Assembly: GCA_035564555.1 (NCBI GenBank)
Contig: DATMTS010000042.1
Location: forward strand, 1-45,747
Length of the DNA: 45,747 nucleotides
Direction: 5' to 3'
From: DATMTS01 sp035564555
GTDB taxonomy: Bacteria > Actinomycetota > Actinomycetes > Actinomycetales > Microbacteriaceae
The translations under genes and the position numbers were made by a program. Below the pieces are notes generated by a model. The model worked only from the letters and a program-made list of their open reading frames with translations, made no database searches and had not been told where the DNA came from. This document shows, in pieces, positions 1 through 9,058 of the stretch (within the stretch, counting starts at the first letter, position 1; every line of letters starts with the position of its first letter).

Positions 1-530
<530 letters not shown>

Positions 531-713
531 TGTTTAGCTCCGCGGACCGAAGTCCGGGAAACATTGTGCGAGAAGCGGACCGGAATTTGGTCTGTTCTTC
601 TCGCGAGTTTGTCTGACTAGTTTCGAATATCTACTGACATTCTGTTATCTAATCCAAAGGAATCTCTTACCCGACCGAGGTCGGGTGTCGAGGTTTTTGG
701 CATTTGACATTGT

Positions 714-734
714 GCACGCTGTTGAGTTCTCAAG
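714..734 (-). promoter_or_regulatory. boxA-like rRNA antitermination element
   Basis: On the minus strand this reads CTTGAGAACTCAACAGCGTG plus C. It resembles the TTTGAGAACTCAA boxA region conserved in actinobacterial rRNA leaders. It lies about 50 nt downstream of the predicted transcription start and about 180 nt before mature 16S. Expected role: recruitment of the Nus complex for antitermination. The assignment rests on motif similarity and position. Confidence 0.75.
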
Positions 735-789
735 GATCGGACGCTCTCGGTTTTCGCTCTCTCGAGCTGCTCTCCGAGGCAACTTCTCT

Positions 790-817
790 ACCTTACCACT
801 CTCGTTTAGCTTGTCAA
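790..817 (-). promoter_or_regulatory. Predicted rRNA operon promoter
   Basis: Minus-strand TTGACA (812-817) is a perfect -35. A 16-nt spacer separates it from TAAGGT (790-795), a fair -10. Transcription would start near 783. It precedes the boxA-like element and the 16S gene in the right order. A weaker pair farther upstream (TTGTAG and TAGGAT, around 915-940) could be a second promoter but is not claimed. Confidence 0.7.
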
Positions 818-982
818 ATCGGCCGTTTCGCGCTTCGGCGTTCCAGTTTTGGACATGGCCGTGCCGCACGATTCGAGCCGGTTGAACCAGCCGTTGGAGT
901 GGGTTTTTAATCCTATGCGCTCAGCACTGCTCCTACAAGAGAAGGTGCCTTTCGGCTTTAGGATTTCGGTCCCGCTTGAGGC

Positions 983-1004
983 CGGGAAGCTCTTCCGCTT
1001 CCCG
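983..1004 (-). terminator. Candidate hairpin terminator after tyrS
   Basis: An 8-bp perfect stem (CGGGAAGC/GCTTCCCG) with a 6-nt loop lies about 190 nt past the tyrS stop and before the rRNA promoter. There is no T tract after it in the direction of tyrS transcription, so it may be a weak terminator, a processing site or fortuitous. Confidence 0.35.
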
Positions 1005-1197
1005 CACCTTTGGGGTGACGAATAGATACTTTACGGATGCCGCCGGTGCGGTGCAAATTGCGGCTGCAACCCGGGCGTGTCGTGCTCCAGAAGCCCGGAA
1101 TCACGCGGTTTTGCGTTGCCCGCGGGGTGCGCAGACGGCCGACTCGTGGTGACGGACGGCACGATGACACCGGCGGTCGGGATCTGGAACATGACCG

Positions 1198-2499
1198 CTA
1201 TTCGACGAACACGCCGGCGAGGGTGCGCTTGCCTCTGCGCAGCACGAGCATGCCCCCGGGTAGCACGGCGGCCGAGACATCCATCGCGTCGTCGGTGACG
1301 ACGTCGTTGTTGACGTACACCCCACCCTGCGCGACCGCGCGCCTCGCCTCACTCAGACTCGAGGTGAGTCCGGTGTCGACCAACAGTTGCGTGATGAGCG
1401 CTTTGGGTCCCGTCGTCGTATTCGGCAGTTCGCGCAGCGCAGCTTCGAGGGTCGCGTCGTCGAGATCGCTCAGATCACCTTGGCCGAAAAGGGCCCTGGA
1501 CGCCGCGATCGCTGCGTCTGCCGCTTCGGCGCCATGCACCAGGCTGGTCACCTCGTAGGCGAGCACGCGCTGCGCCTCGCGCTTGAATGGCTCGGTCGCC
1601 ACAGCCTGGGCGAGTTCGGCGATGCGGTCACGGGAGAGGAAGGTGAATACCTTCAGCCTCGCGATGACGTCGTCGTCGAGCGTGTTGATCCAGAACTGGT
1701 AGAAGGCGTATGGACTGGTCATCCCGGGATCGAGCCAGACGGCGTTGCCTTCGCTCTTGCCGAACTTCGTGCCGTCGGAGTTCGTGATCAATGGCGTACC
1801 GATGGCGTGCACGGATGCCCGTTCCACGCGGTGGATGAGGTCGGTACCGCTCGTCAGATTCCCCCACTGGTCGCTGCCGCCGGTCTGTAGAACGCAGTCG
1901 TAGCTGCGGTAGAGCTCGAGGTAGTCGAGTCCTTGCAGGATCTGGTAGCTGAACTCCGTGTAGCTGATGCCGGCTTCCGAGTTCAGCCGGGCGCTGACGG
2001 CATCCTTCTTGAGCATCGTGCCGACGCGGTAATGCTTGCCGATATCACGTAGGAAGTCGATGGCGGACAGCGGCGCCGTCCAGTCGAGGTTGTTCACCAG
2101 GAGCGCAGCATTGTCGCCCTCGAAGCTCAGGTACCGAGCCACCTGCGCCTGAAGATCGTCGACCCATCCGGCGACGGTCTCCTTGGTGTTCAGGGCTCGC
2201 TCGGCCGTGGGCCGTGGATCCCCGATCAGGCCGGTCGAACCTCCGACCAGCCCCAGGGGGCGATGGCCCGCCAACTGCAAGCGACGCATCAACAGCAGTT
2301 GTACGAGATGGCCGAGGTGCAGGCTCGGGGCCGTCGGATCGAATCCGCAGTAATAGGTGATGGGAGCCGCGTTCAACGCCGATGCGATCGCGTCGGGATC
2401 GGTCGACACATGCACAAGGCCGCGCCAGACGATTTCATCCCAGACACTGTCGAATGACGGGTCGTTGGACTGACGCGCAAGCGGTTCGGGGTCTGCCAC
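1198..2499 (-). CDS. tyrS: Tyrosyl-tRNA synthetase
   Basis: Cytosolic class I aminoacyl-tRNA synthetase, charging tRNA-Tyr with tyrosine. The 433-residue length is normal for bacterial TyrRS. The HIGH signature is HLGH (61-64), the tyrosine-site stretch GGSDQWGN lies at 207-214, and the KMSKS loop is KFGKS (245-249), as in many bacterial TyrRS. The C-terminal ~70 residues form an S4-like RNA-binding domain. The start is GTG at 2497-2499, chosen because a TACTGT -10 hexamer lies 6 nt before it and no Shine-Dalgarno is visible, suggesting a leaderless mRNA. It is monocistronic, divergent from the SatD-like pair and upstream of the rRNA operon in the same direction. No T-box leader can fit. Confidence 0.97.
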   Translation of the reverse strand: MADPEPLARQSNDPSFDSVWDEIVWRGLVHVSTDPDAIASALNAAPITYYCGFDPTAPSLHLGHLVQLLLMRRLQLAGHRPLGLVGGSTGLIGDPRPTAERALNTKETVAGWVDDLQAQVARYLSFEGDNAALLVNNLDWTAPLSAIDFLRDIGKHYRVGTMLKKDAVSARLNSEAGISYTEFSYQILQGLDYLELYRSYDCVLQTGGSDQWGNLTSGTDLIHRVERASVHAIGTPLITNSDGTKFGKSEGNAVWLDPGMTSPYAFYQFWINTLDDDVIARLKVFTFLSRDRIAELAQAVATEPFKREAQRVLAYEVTSLVHGAEAADAAIAASRALFGQGDLSDLDDATLEAALRELPNTTTGPKALITQLLVDTGLTSSLSEARRAVAQGGVYVNNDVVTDDAMDVSAAVLPGGMLVLRRGKRTLAGVFVE

Positions 2500-2505
2500 C
2501 GTCCA

Positions 2506-2511
2506 ACAGTA
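2506..2511 (-). promoter_or_regulatory. tyrS -10 element (leaderless promoter)
   Basis: Minus-strand TACTGT, with 6 nt to the GTG start codon. Transcription would begin at or next to the start codon. No good -35 is visible at 17 nt spacing. Confidence 0.5.
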
Positions 2512-2571
2512 TCAGCGGGTCGCGCATGACTCCTGGAGGAAATGAGCCCCGGCGGCCTTATTCGTGGAATG

Positions 2572-2602
2572 TTAGACGTGCGGGCCTAAGGTTTCATATA
2601 GT
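2572..2602 (+). promoter_or_regulatory. Predicted promoter of the SatD-like pair
   Basis: TATAGT at 2597-2602 is a good -10. TTAGAC at 2572-2577 is a possible -35 with a long 19-nt spacer. The start codon is 15 nt past the -10, so the leader would be only about 8 nt. CCTAA occurs twice around the -10 (2585 and 2614) and could be operator half-sites, but this is speculative. Confidence 0.5.
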
Positions 2603-2617
2603 AGGGCTACAGACCTA

Positions 2618-3265
2618 ATGATCGGAGTCGAATTGTTCGTCATCACCGCCGACCAGATCGGTAGCCGATCCCGGGAAGACCTCGCCGGTCTCGCCCGGGA
2701 CGAGATCAACCACAGGCACGGCGCCGAGCTCGTTCTGCCAGCCGACCGCAACGCAGGCGACGAGATCCAGGCGATCACGGAGAACGCCGCAACGGCCCTC
2801 GCCATCGTTCTCGAGCTCGCCCGCGGACGGGAATGGAGCGTGGGACTGGGATGCGGCACCGTGCGCACTCCGTTGCCGGAGGCCACCAGGGAGGCGAGCG
2901 GACCGGCGTTCTTCGCCGCCAGAGACGCAGTCGACCAGGCGAAGAAGAGCCCCACCAGGTTCGCAGCTCGAGTGCAGGGCGACGCCGACGCCGGAAGCAG
3001 TGCCGCCGACACGGTCGAACCGCTCGTCGACCTGCTGCTCATTCTGCGCGAACGACGCTCCGCGGCGGGTTGGGAGGTCTACGACTTGCTTCAGGCCGGA
3101 ATCTCCCAGCGCGAGGCGGCAGCCCGGCTCGGCATTTCTGCCCCGTCTGCCAACGCCCGAGTGCGGGTCGCCGGAATCCGGGCCGAGCAGGCCGCCGTTC
3201 CAGCGCTGACTAAGCTGTTGCACGAACTCGACCGCAGCCGATCGACAGGGGATGCAACGGCATGA
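2618..3265 (+). CDS. SatD-like protein with C-terminal helix-turn-helix
   Basis: A 215-residue soluble protein. The N-terminus (FVITADQIGSRS, residues 7-18) and a later GDEIQAI stretch (about 47-53) match the pattern of the SatD family, named after a Streptococcus acid-tolerance locus and of unknown biochemical role. The last ~75 residues contain a helix-turn-helix-like segment (SQREAAARLGISAPSANAR, near 165-183), so DNA binding is likely. The stop overlaps the start of the next gene (ATGA), indicating coupling. No Shine-Dalgarno is visible at the ATG. The pair sits on the opposite strand between mpg and tyrS, which are adjacent in M. tuberculosis. The family call is from motif memory, and function is unknown. 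Confidence 0.65.
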   Translation: MIGVELFVITADQIGSRSREDLAGLARDEINHRHGAELVLPADRNAGDEIQAITENAATALAIVLELARGREWSVGLGCGTVRTPLPEATREASGPAFFAARDAVDQAKKSPTRFAARVQGDADAGSSAADTVEPLVDLLLILRERRSAAGWEVYDLLQAGISQREAAARLGISAPSANARVRVAGIRAEQAAVPALTKLLHELDRSRSTGDATA

Positions 3266-3840
3266 TCTTCCCGAACTTCACGCCCGAGGCGGCGCCGCTC
3301 TCGTTCTGGGGCACGGTTCTCGTGCTGACGGTGATCAGCCTGGCGGCGATCGTCGTGACCATGCGATATCCGCAACGATGGCTCGTGATGCTGGCCGGCG
3401 GCACGCTGTTGATCGCCGTGCTGATGGTGGCCGTTCCACACCCCGCGCCGAGCACGCCGATCGTCGCCATGGTCGGGGTGGCGGCCCTGGGGCTCTCGAC
3501 GATCGGCGGCGGCCCGGCCGTGATGTTCGTGCTCGCCCTCGCCTCGCGCGGCAGTGTCATCGAGGGAAGCCACGGCGGCATCGTGGTGGACGAGGCGAAA
3601 CGGCACGAGGTGCTTCGAGGCGGGACGACCATCGGCGTGTTCGAACGCTTCGCGACGACGGCCGCGATCATGGTGAGCCTGCCCGAGGCGGTCGCCGTCG
3701 TCGTCGCCATCAAGGGCGTCGGCCGGTTCACCGAACTCGACGCTCCCGAGGCGCGCGAACGCTTCATCATCGGCACCCTCGTGAGCCTGGTCTGGGCCTG
3801 CGCGTGCGGGGCCCTGTTCCGACTCACCGCGGGAGTTTAG
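3262..3840 (+). CDS. Membrane protein paired with SatD-like protein
   Basis: 192 residues with probably four transmembrane segments: about 14-33, 40-58, 66-92 and 172-188, with a further hydrophobic stretch near 127-147. The C-terminal third (KGVGRFTELDAPEARERFIIGTL, residues 153-175 approximately) resembles the conserved tail of membrane proteins encoded beside satD genes, some of which carry DUF3307. The ATG overlaps the stop of the SatD-like gene by 4 nt, so the two are almost certainly co-translated. A regulator/membrane sensor pair is an inference from this arrangement; no catalytic motif is visible. No clear terminator follows in the 37 bp before mpg, which converges from the other strand. 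Confidence 0.6.
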   Translation: MIFPNFTPEAAPLSFWGTVLVLTVISLAAIVVTMRYPQRWLVMLAGGTLLIAVLMVAVPHPAPSTPIVAMVGVAALGLSTIGGGPAVMFVLALASRGSVIEGSHGGIVVDEAKRHEVLRGGTTIGVFERFATTAAIMVSLPEAVAVVVAIKGVGRFTELDAPEARERFIIGTLVSLVWACACGALFRLTAGV

Positions 3841-3877
3841 CCAGCCCCGACTTCGGCGCGCTCCGGTCAGTGCGGCG

Positions 3878-4510
3878 TCACTCGTGGGAGGCGCTGTGCC
3901 GTTTGTACGGCGAGACCGTCGGCTCTGATGGAATCCAGAACCTCCAGGAGAACCGAGTCGACCCGCCCGCACCGCTCACCCCGGTGCGCGGCCCGGAGGC
4001 GACGGTGCTCGGCGGTGTCCCCGGCGACAATCGGAACGGTCGCTCCAGCAGGTCCGCTCCGTTGTCTGCGAGCCGGATGCCTGCCGCCAGTGCGAGCCGT
4101 GCCGGACCCCGGGCCAGGTCCACATCCCGTTTCGCCGTCGGCCGCCGGGACCGCGCCAACTCGAGGCCCTCGACGACCTCACCTCCGCGCATCAGCACTC
4201 CGGACGCTTCACCCGGAGGTGAGCACGCCACGTTGCCGCACACATGCATCCCGTAGGTGAAATAGGCGTACAAGTGCGCCGGCTCGCCGAACATCACGGC
4301 GTTTCGCTTGGTGCGTCCGCGGAAGGCGTGGGATCCCGGGTCTGTCCCGTCTCCGAGGTATGCCTCGACTTCGGTCAGCCGGATCGTCACCGAACCCTCC
4401 GGAGTCTCGTGCGTGAGCAGCGCACCGAGCAACAGCGGAGCGACGACGGTCGCCGGTGCCATGAAGAAGTCGCGGTCGAATTCCCTCCCGACCGGAGGCA
4501 GATCAGACAC
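3878..4510 (-). CDS. mpg: DNA-3-methyladenine glycosylase (AAG/Mpg family)
   Basis: Base-excision repair enzyme that removes alkylated purines such as 3-methyladenine from DNA. The 210 residues show the AAG fold signatures: LTEVEAYLG (catalytic Glu region, about 45-53), SHAFRGRTKRNAVMFG, AHLYAYFTYGMH, and a C-terminal RFWIPSEPTVS. Length fits the family. The ATG overlaps the end of argH (ATGTCTGA), so translation is probably coupled to argH. A DNA repair gene at the end of an arginine operon looks odd, but M. tuberculosis also has argH, mpg and tyrS in the same region, so the arrangement is ancestral. Confidence 0.93.
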   Translation of the reverse strand: MSDLPPVGREFDRDFFMAPATVVAPLLLGALLTHETPEGSVTIRLTEVEAYLGDGTDPGSHAFRGRTKRNAVMFGEPAHLYAYFTYGMHVCGNVACSPPGEASGVLMRGGEVVEGLELARSRRPTAKRDVDLARGPARLALAAGIRLADNGADLLERPFRLSPGTPPSTVASGPRTGVSGAGGSTRFSWRFWIPSEPTVSPYKRHSASHE

Positions 4511-5978
4511 GTGGGTCGGCGCCGCCCAACGCTGCGTTCAGCCGCCTGACCTGCTCCGCGAGCGTGGCGCGCTGCTCGGCGACACGCACGGGTGCCGTGC
4601 CGCCCACGCCGTCCCTGCTGGCCACCGAGCCGACGACGCTCAGAACCTCGCGCACCTCGGGAGTGAGCTGAGGCGAGATCGCGGCAAGCGCGTCATCGCC
4701 GACCTCGTCGAGTTCGAGCCCGTTCTGCTCCGCGTATTTCACCAGCGCGCCCGTGATCTCGTGAGCGTCACGGAACGGCACTCGCCGTTTCACCAACCAT
4801 TCGGCGACATCGGTCGCCAGAGCGAAACCCTGCGGGGCGAGCTGAGCCATGCGATCGGTGTTGAACCGCAGTGTTGCGATCATGCCCGTGAAGGCGGGCA
4901 ACAGGACCTCGAGCGTCGTGATCGCGTCGAAGACCGGCTCCTTGTCTTCTTGCAGGTCTCGGTTGTATGCCAACGGCATGCCCTTCATCGTCGCCAGCAG
5001 ACCGGCCAGGTCGCCGATCAGACGACCTGCCTTGCCGCGCGCCAACTCAGCGATGTCGGGGTTCTTCTTCTGGGGCATGATCGACGAACCCGTCGAGTAC
5101 GCGTCGTCGAGGGCGACGAAGCCGAACTCGTGCGTGTTCCAGAGGATGATCTCCTCCGCGAAGCGAGAGAGATCGACACCGAGTTGCGCCGCGATGTACG
5201 CGAATTCCGCGACGACGTCGCGGGACGCGGTGCCGTCGATCGAATTGGCCGTGCTGCGCGCGAAACCCAGTTCACGGGCGACCGCACCGGCATCCAGGCC
5301 GAGACTTGAACCGGCGAGCGCGCCGGAACCATACGGTGATTCGTTCGCCCGGGCATCCCAGTCGACGATCCGGCCGAGGTCGCGGGTGAGCGGCCATGCG
5401 TGCGCGAGCAGGTGATGGGCGAGAAGCACCGGTTGGGCGTGCTGCAGGTGGGTTCTCCCAGGCATCACGGCGTCTGGATGCTGCGACGCCTGCGCGACGA
5501 TCGCATCGATCAAGTCGGTGACCAGTCGAGCGATCGTGCGCGCGTGCTCCCTGAGCAGGATGCGGATGAGGGTCGCGATCTGATCGTTGCGACTGCGCCC
5601 GGCCCTCAGTTTGCCGCCCAGCTCGGTTCCGATGAGCTCGATCAATCCGCGCTCCAGGGCGGAGTGAACGTCTTCGTCCGTTTCTGCCGGCGTGAATCGT
5701 CCGTCGACGACCGCGCGTTCCAACTCGTCGAGGGCCGAGATCATCCGGGCGCACTCCTCGTCGCCGAGGTATCCAGCGGCGGCCAGTGCACGGGCGTGAG
5801 CGCGGGAGCCGGCGATGTCGTACGACGCGAGTTGCCAGTCGAAGTGCGTGGACCGGCTCAACCGGGTCAGTTCGGGCGACGGCCCGCTGGCGAAGCGGCC
5901 GCCCCACAGGGCGCCGGCCTCGCCGGCCCGGTTCACAGCGCCGGCCGCGGCCCGGGGATCGATTTCGTTGCCGGTCAT
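4503..5978 (-). CDS. argH: Argininosuccinate lyase
   Basis: Last step of arginine synthesis: splits argininosuccinate into arginine and fumarate in the cytosol. With the start used here it has 491 residues, slightly long because of a ~20-residue N-terminal extension. Fumarase/aspartase superfamily motifs are present: RSRND (128-132), THLQHAQP (catalytic His177) and the signature GSSIMPQKKNPD (297-308) with the catalytic serine. The ATG at 5978 forms ATGA with the argF stop and has GGGAGG about 8 nt upstream. A longer frame starts at 6020 but would overlap argF by 46 nt. argG, which makes its substrate, is not in the window. Confidence 0.96.
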   Translation of the reverse strand: MTGNEIDPRAAAGAVNRAGEAGALWGGRFASGPSPELTRLSRSTHFDWQLASYDIAGSRAHARALAAAGYLGDEECARMISALDELERAVVDGRFTPAETDEDVHSALERGLIELIGTELGGKLRAGRSRNDQIATLIRILLREHARTIARLVTDLIDAIVAQASQHPDAVMPGRTHLQHAQPVLLAHHLLAHAWPLTRDLGRIVDWDARANESPYGSGALAGSSLGLDAGAVARELGFARSTANSIDGTASRDVVAEFAYIAAQLGVDLSRFAEEIILWNTHEFGFVALDDAYSTGSSIMPQKKNPDIAELARGKAGRLIGDLAGLLATMKGMPLAYNRDLQEDKEPVFDAITTLEVLLPAFTGMIATLRFNTDRMAQLAPQGFALATDVAEWLVKRRVPFRDAHEITGALVKYAEQNGLELDEVGDDALAAISPQLTPEVREVLSVVGSVASRDGVGGTAPVRVAEQRATLAEQVRRLNAALGGADPRV

Positions 5979-6922
5979 GCCGCGGCCTCCCGGTCGGCGT
6001 CGTTCTGCTCCAGCAGCCACACGAGCAGAGCCTTCTGCGCGTGCAACCGGTTCTCTGACTCGTCCCAGATCACGCTCTGCGTGCCGTCGATCACCGCCGA
6101 ATCCACTTCGTAGCCGCGATCCGCCGGCAGGCAGTGCAAGAAGATCGCCTCCGGATTGGCGAGGCTCATCAGCTCCGGAGTCACCTGGTATGCGCCGAAC
6201 ACCGCGACGCGATGCGCCTTCTCGTCTTCCTTGCCCATCGAGACCCAGGTGTCGGTGACGACGACGTCGGCACCGGCGACGGCCTCGAGGGGGTCGGTGT
6301 ACAGCGTGATCGACCCGCCGGTTTCCGCGGCGATCTCGTCGGCATCCGCGACGACGGAACCGGCCGGGCTGTATTCCTGAGGACAGGCGACCCGCACGTG
6401 CATGCCGGCGGTCGCCCCCGCGAGCAGATAACTGTGCGCCATGTTGTCGGCGCCGTCGCCGACGAAGGTGACCGTGAGACCGGCGAGCGTTCCCTTGTGC
6501 TCACGGATCGTGAGCAGATCGGCGAGCAGCTGACACGGGTGGAAATCATCGCTGAGCGCGTTGACGACCGGAACGGTCGTGCCGAGCGCCATCTCCTCCA
6601 GGCCGGCCTGGCCGTAGGTGCGCCACACGATAGCGGCGACCATCCGCTCGAGGACCCGTGCGGTGTCAGACGGCGTCTCCTTGCCTCCGAGCTGGCTGTT
6701 CGCGGTGGAGATGATCAATGGACTGCCGCCCAGATCGGCGACACCCACGGCGAACGACACGCGTGTTCTGGTCGAGGACTTGTCGAAGATCACCGCGACC
6801 GTCTGCGGGCCGGCGAGCGGCTTGCGGCCGAACCGGTCGGCCTTGATCTGCTCGGCGAGTTCGAGGATCTGCCGCTGCTCGGCCGGTGTCACATCGTCAT
6901 CGCGCAGGAAGTGCCTGGTCAT
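5975..6922 (-). CDS. argF: Ornithine carbamoyltransferase
   Basis: Makes citrulline from ornithine and carbamoyl phosphate. The 315 residues carry the carbamoyl-phosphate loop STRTR (50-54), HPCQ (128-131), SMG (228-230, ornithine binding) and HCLPA (263-267, catalytic Cys). These residues identify an anabolic OTCase rather than aspartate carbamoyltransferase. The ATG overlaps the argD stop (ATGA) and the TGA overlaps the argH start (ATGA). In many actinobacteria argR and argG follow argF; here argH follows directly. Confidence 0.97.
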   Translation of the reverse strand: MTRHFLRDDDVTPAEQRQILELAEQIKADRFGRKPLAGPQTVAVIFDKSSTRTRVSFAVGVADLGGSPLIISTANSQLGGKETPSDTARVLERMVAAIVWRTYGQAGLEEMALGTTVPVVNALSDDFHPCQLLADLLTIREHKGTLAGLTVTFVGDGADNMAHSYLLAGATAGMHVRVACPQEYSPAGSVVADADEIAAETGGSITLYTDPLEAVAGADVVVTDTWVSMGKEDEKAHRVAVFGAYQVTPELMSLANPEAIFLHCLPADRGYEVDSAVIDGTQSVIWDESENRLHAQKALLVWLLEQNDADREAAA

Positions 6923-8145
6923 TTGCCGCCTTCATGGTGGGATCGGGTCACGGCCGCCTCGACGTCGGCCAGAGCCGCGCCGAATCGGGTTCGGAAGTCG
7001 TCGAGTTCCACATCGCCGACGATCAACGGCGGTGCGATGCGGATGCTGGAGTCGTTGGGAGCGTTGATGATCAGGCCCTCGGCGAGAGCTGCGTCGGTCA
7101 GTCGATCTGCGACCGGCGCGGTCAGCCCGATGCCGATCAGCAGGCCACTCCCCCGCAGTTCGCCGATCAACGGCGAATCGAAGCCGGCGATGATCTCACG
7201 CAGTTGTTGTCCGCGGACGCGGGCGTTCTCGATCAGACCCGCGCGCTCGATCTCGCCCAGCACGGCGCAGGCCGCCGCTGTGGCGAGCGGGTTGCCTCCG
7301 AAGGTGCTGCCATGTTGTCCGCGTTCGAACAGGTCGGAGGCTGCTCCGTAAGTGATCAGCGCACCGATCGGCACTCCGCCCGCGATGCCCTTGGCGACCG
7401 TGATGGCGTCCGGGGTGATGCCCGCATGCTGGTATGCGAACCAGGCGCCCGTCCTGCCGACCCCGGTCTGGATCTCATCGAGGATGAGCAGCACGCCGTG
7501 CCGCGCGGTGACCTCGCGGGCGTGCCGGAGGTATCCGTCGGGCAGGTCGAGCACACCTGCTTCACCCTTGATCGGTTCGACGAAGAGTGCCGCGACCGTG
7601 TCGTCGACCGCGGCGTCGAGCGCCTCGATCGTCGTGTCGATGTGCTCGACCCCGGGCGGCATCGGCTCGAACGGCTCACGCATATGCGGTTTGCCGGTGA
7701 GCGCGAGCGAGCCCATCGTGCGCCCATGGAAGGAGTTGTGCAGCGCCAGGATGCGGCGCCTGGTTCCGCCGTCGTTGTTCAGCCGCGCGAGCTTGAACGC
7801 GGCTTCGTTCGCTTCGGCGCCGGAGTTTCCGAAGTACACCCGGCCGCGCTCCCCCGCGCCGGTGATCCGACGCAGCAGCTCCGCCAACTCGAGTTGCGGC
7901 GGAGTGGCGAAGTAGTTGGAGACGTGCGCAAGAGTCGCGACCTGCCGGGAGACAGCATCCACCAGCACAGGATGCCCGTGGCCGAGCGCATTGACGGCGA
8001 TGCCGGCGAGGAAGTCGAGGTACTCGCGGCCGTCGGCGTCCCACACCCGGCAACCGGCACCATGGGTCAACATGAGCTTCGGGGTGGCCAACGATCGCAT
8101 CATCGCCGCGTTGAAGCGATCGGTCCATTCGGTCTGTGTCGTCAC
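6919..8145 (-). CDS. argD: Acetylornithine aminotransferase
   Basis: PLP-dependent class III aminotransferase making N-acetylornithine from the semialdehyde. With a GTG start at 8143-8145 the protein has 408 residues. Visible features are GNSGAEANEAA (106-116), NSFHGRT (137-143), DEIQTG (223-228) and the PLP lysine in TVAKGIAGG (Lys252). The GTG is chosen because it forms a GTGA overlap with the argB stop, matching the rest of the operon. A longer frame starts at 8262 inside argB, but its extra 39 residues look like argB read out of frame. Confidence 0.95.
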   Translation of the reverse strand: MTTQTEWTDRFNAAMMRSLATPKLMLTHGAGCRVWDADGREYLDFLAGIAVNALGHGHPVLVDAVSRQVATLAHVSNYFATPPQLELAELLRRITGAGERGRVYFGNSGAEANEAAFKLARLNNDGGTRRRILALHNSFHGRTMGSLALTGKPHMREPFEPMPPGVEHIDTTIEALDAAVDDTVAALFVEPIKGEAGVLDLPDGYLRHAREVTARHGVLLILDEIQTGVGRTGAWFAYQHAGITPDAITVAKGIAGGVPIGALITYGAASDLFERGQHGSTFGGNPLATAAACAVLGEIERAGLIENARVRGQQLREIIAGFDSPLIGELRGSGLLIGIGLTAPVADRLTDAALAEGLIINAPNDSSIRIAPPLIVGDVELDDFRTRFGAALADVEAAVTRSHHEGGK

Positions 8146-9056
8146 GCGGTCACCTGGGTTCCCATTCCGGCTTGTGTGAAGAGTTCGAGCAGAAGCGAGT
8201 GCGGCACCCTGCCGTCGATGATCGCGGCCGCCTCGACACCGCCGGTGACGGCGTCGAGGCATGCGGTCATCTTCGGGATCATTCCCGACTGCAGCGATGG
8301 CAGCAGGGTGCGCAACTCGTCCGCGGCGATCGACGCCACGAGCGAGTCCCGATTCGGCCAGTCGCGGTACAGCCCGGCGACGTCAGTCAGGATCAGCAGG
8401 CGTTCAGCACCGAGGGCCACAGCCAGCGCTGCTGCCGCGGCGTCGGCATTCACGTTCAGTGAACGGCCGGGAACGTCGCAGTCCGGCGCGATCGAGGATA
8501 CGACGGGAATGCGCCCCGCCGACAATTGCGCCTTCACACCCTCCGGGTCGACCCCGATGACGTCGCCGACCAGTCCGAGATCGACGTCTTCTCCGTCGAT
8601 GACGGTGGTGCGCTTACGCCCCCGGAACAACCCGGCGTCCTCGCCGGAGAGCCCCGCCGCGATCGGTCCGTGCTGGTTGATGTGCGCGACGATCTCGCGG
8701 TTGATCTGACCGGTCAGCACCATGCGCACGACATCCATCGCCTGCGGCGTCGTCACCCGGTAGCCGCCGCGGAACTCGCTCGGGATGCCGAGACGCTCGA
8801 GCATCGAGGTGATCTGCGGTCCCCCGCCATGAACCACCACGGGGCGGATGCCGACGAGCCGTAAGTAGACGATGTCTTGGGCGAAAGCCCGTTGCAGCTC
8901 GTCGGAGACCATAGCGTTTCCGCCGAACTTGATCACCATCGTGCTGCCGTGGAACCGCTGCAGTAGCGGCAGTGATTCGATCAGCGTCGCCGCCTTGGCG
9001 GCCGCCTCGTGGTGCGCGCCGTCGTCGAGTTCCGGTGGGATGGATTCGGTAGCCAT
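8142..9056 (-). CDS. argB: Acetylglutamate kinase
   Basis: Phosphorylates N-acetylglutamate, the usual feedback-controlled step of the acetyl pathway. The protein has about 304 residues. Amino-acid kinase motifs are visible: VIKFGGNAMV near the N-terminus, VVVHGGGPQI (substrate glycine loop) and a conserved NVNADAAAAALA late in the chain. The ATG at 9054-9056 lies 2 nt after the argJ stop. An in-frame TTG six bases upstream (9062) overlaps that stop as TTGA and is the alternative start; neither has a good Shine-Dalgarno, so translation is probably coupled to argJ. Confidence 0.95.
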   Translation of the reverse strand: MATESIPPELDDGAHHEAAAKAATLIESLPLLQRFHGSTMVIKFGGNAMVSDELQRAFAQDIVYLRLVGIRPVVVHGGGPQITSMLERLGIPSEFRGGYRVTTPQAMDVVRMVLTGQINREIVAHINQHGPIAAGLSGEDAGLFRGRKRTTVIDGEDVDLGLVGDVIGVDPEGVKAQLSAGRIPVVSSIAPDCDVPGRSLNVNADAAAAALAVALGAERLLILTDVAGLYRDWPNRDSLVASIAADELRTLLPSLQSGMIPKMTACLDAVTGGVEAAAIIDGRVPHSLLLELFTQAGMGTQVTA

Positions 9057-9058
9057 GC

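Larger units (their letters stand above)
531..1197 (-). other. Gene-free stretch: rRNA operon leader and tyrS 3' region
   Basis: No credible protein gene. From right to left it holds the 3' end of the tyrS transcript, a candidate hairpin (983-1004), the rRNA promoter (790-817), a boxA-like element (714-734), and leader hairpins. Three are clear: 669-686 (ACCCGAC/GTCGGGT arms), 568-604 (GCGAGAAG/CTTCTCGC arms with a GACC/GGTC inner stem) and 543-556 (CGGAC/GTCCG around CGAA). These hairpins probably belong to RNase III processing or antitermination of pre-16S rRNA. The predicted leader is about 250 nt. Confidence 0.8.

Noticed and set aside
6134..8709. Long plus-strand ORFs (405 and 607 codons) opposite argF, argD and argB
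   Set aside because: They are antisense shadows of genes with full family motifs; their residues (high Arg, Gly, Asp, His) are those of complementary GC-rich codons, with no ribosome site or domain.
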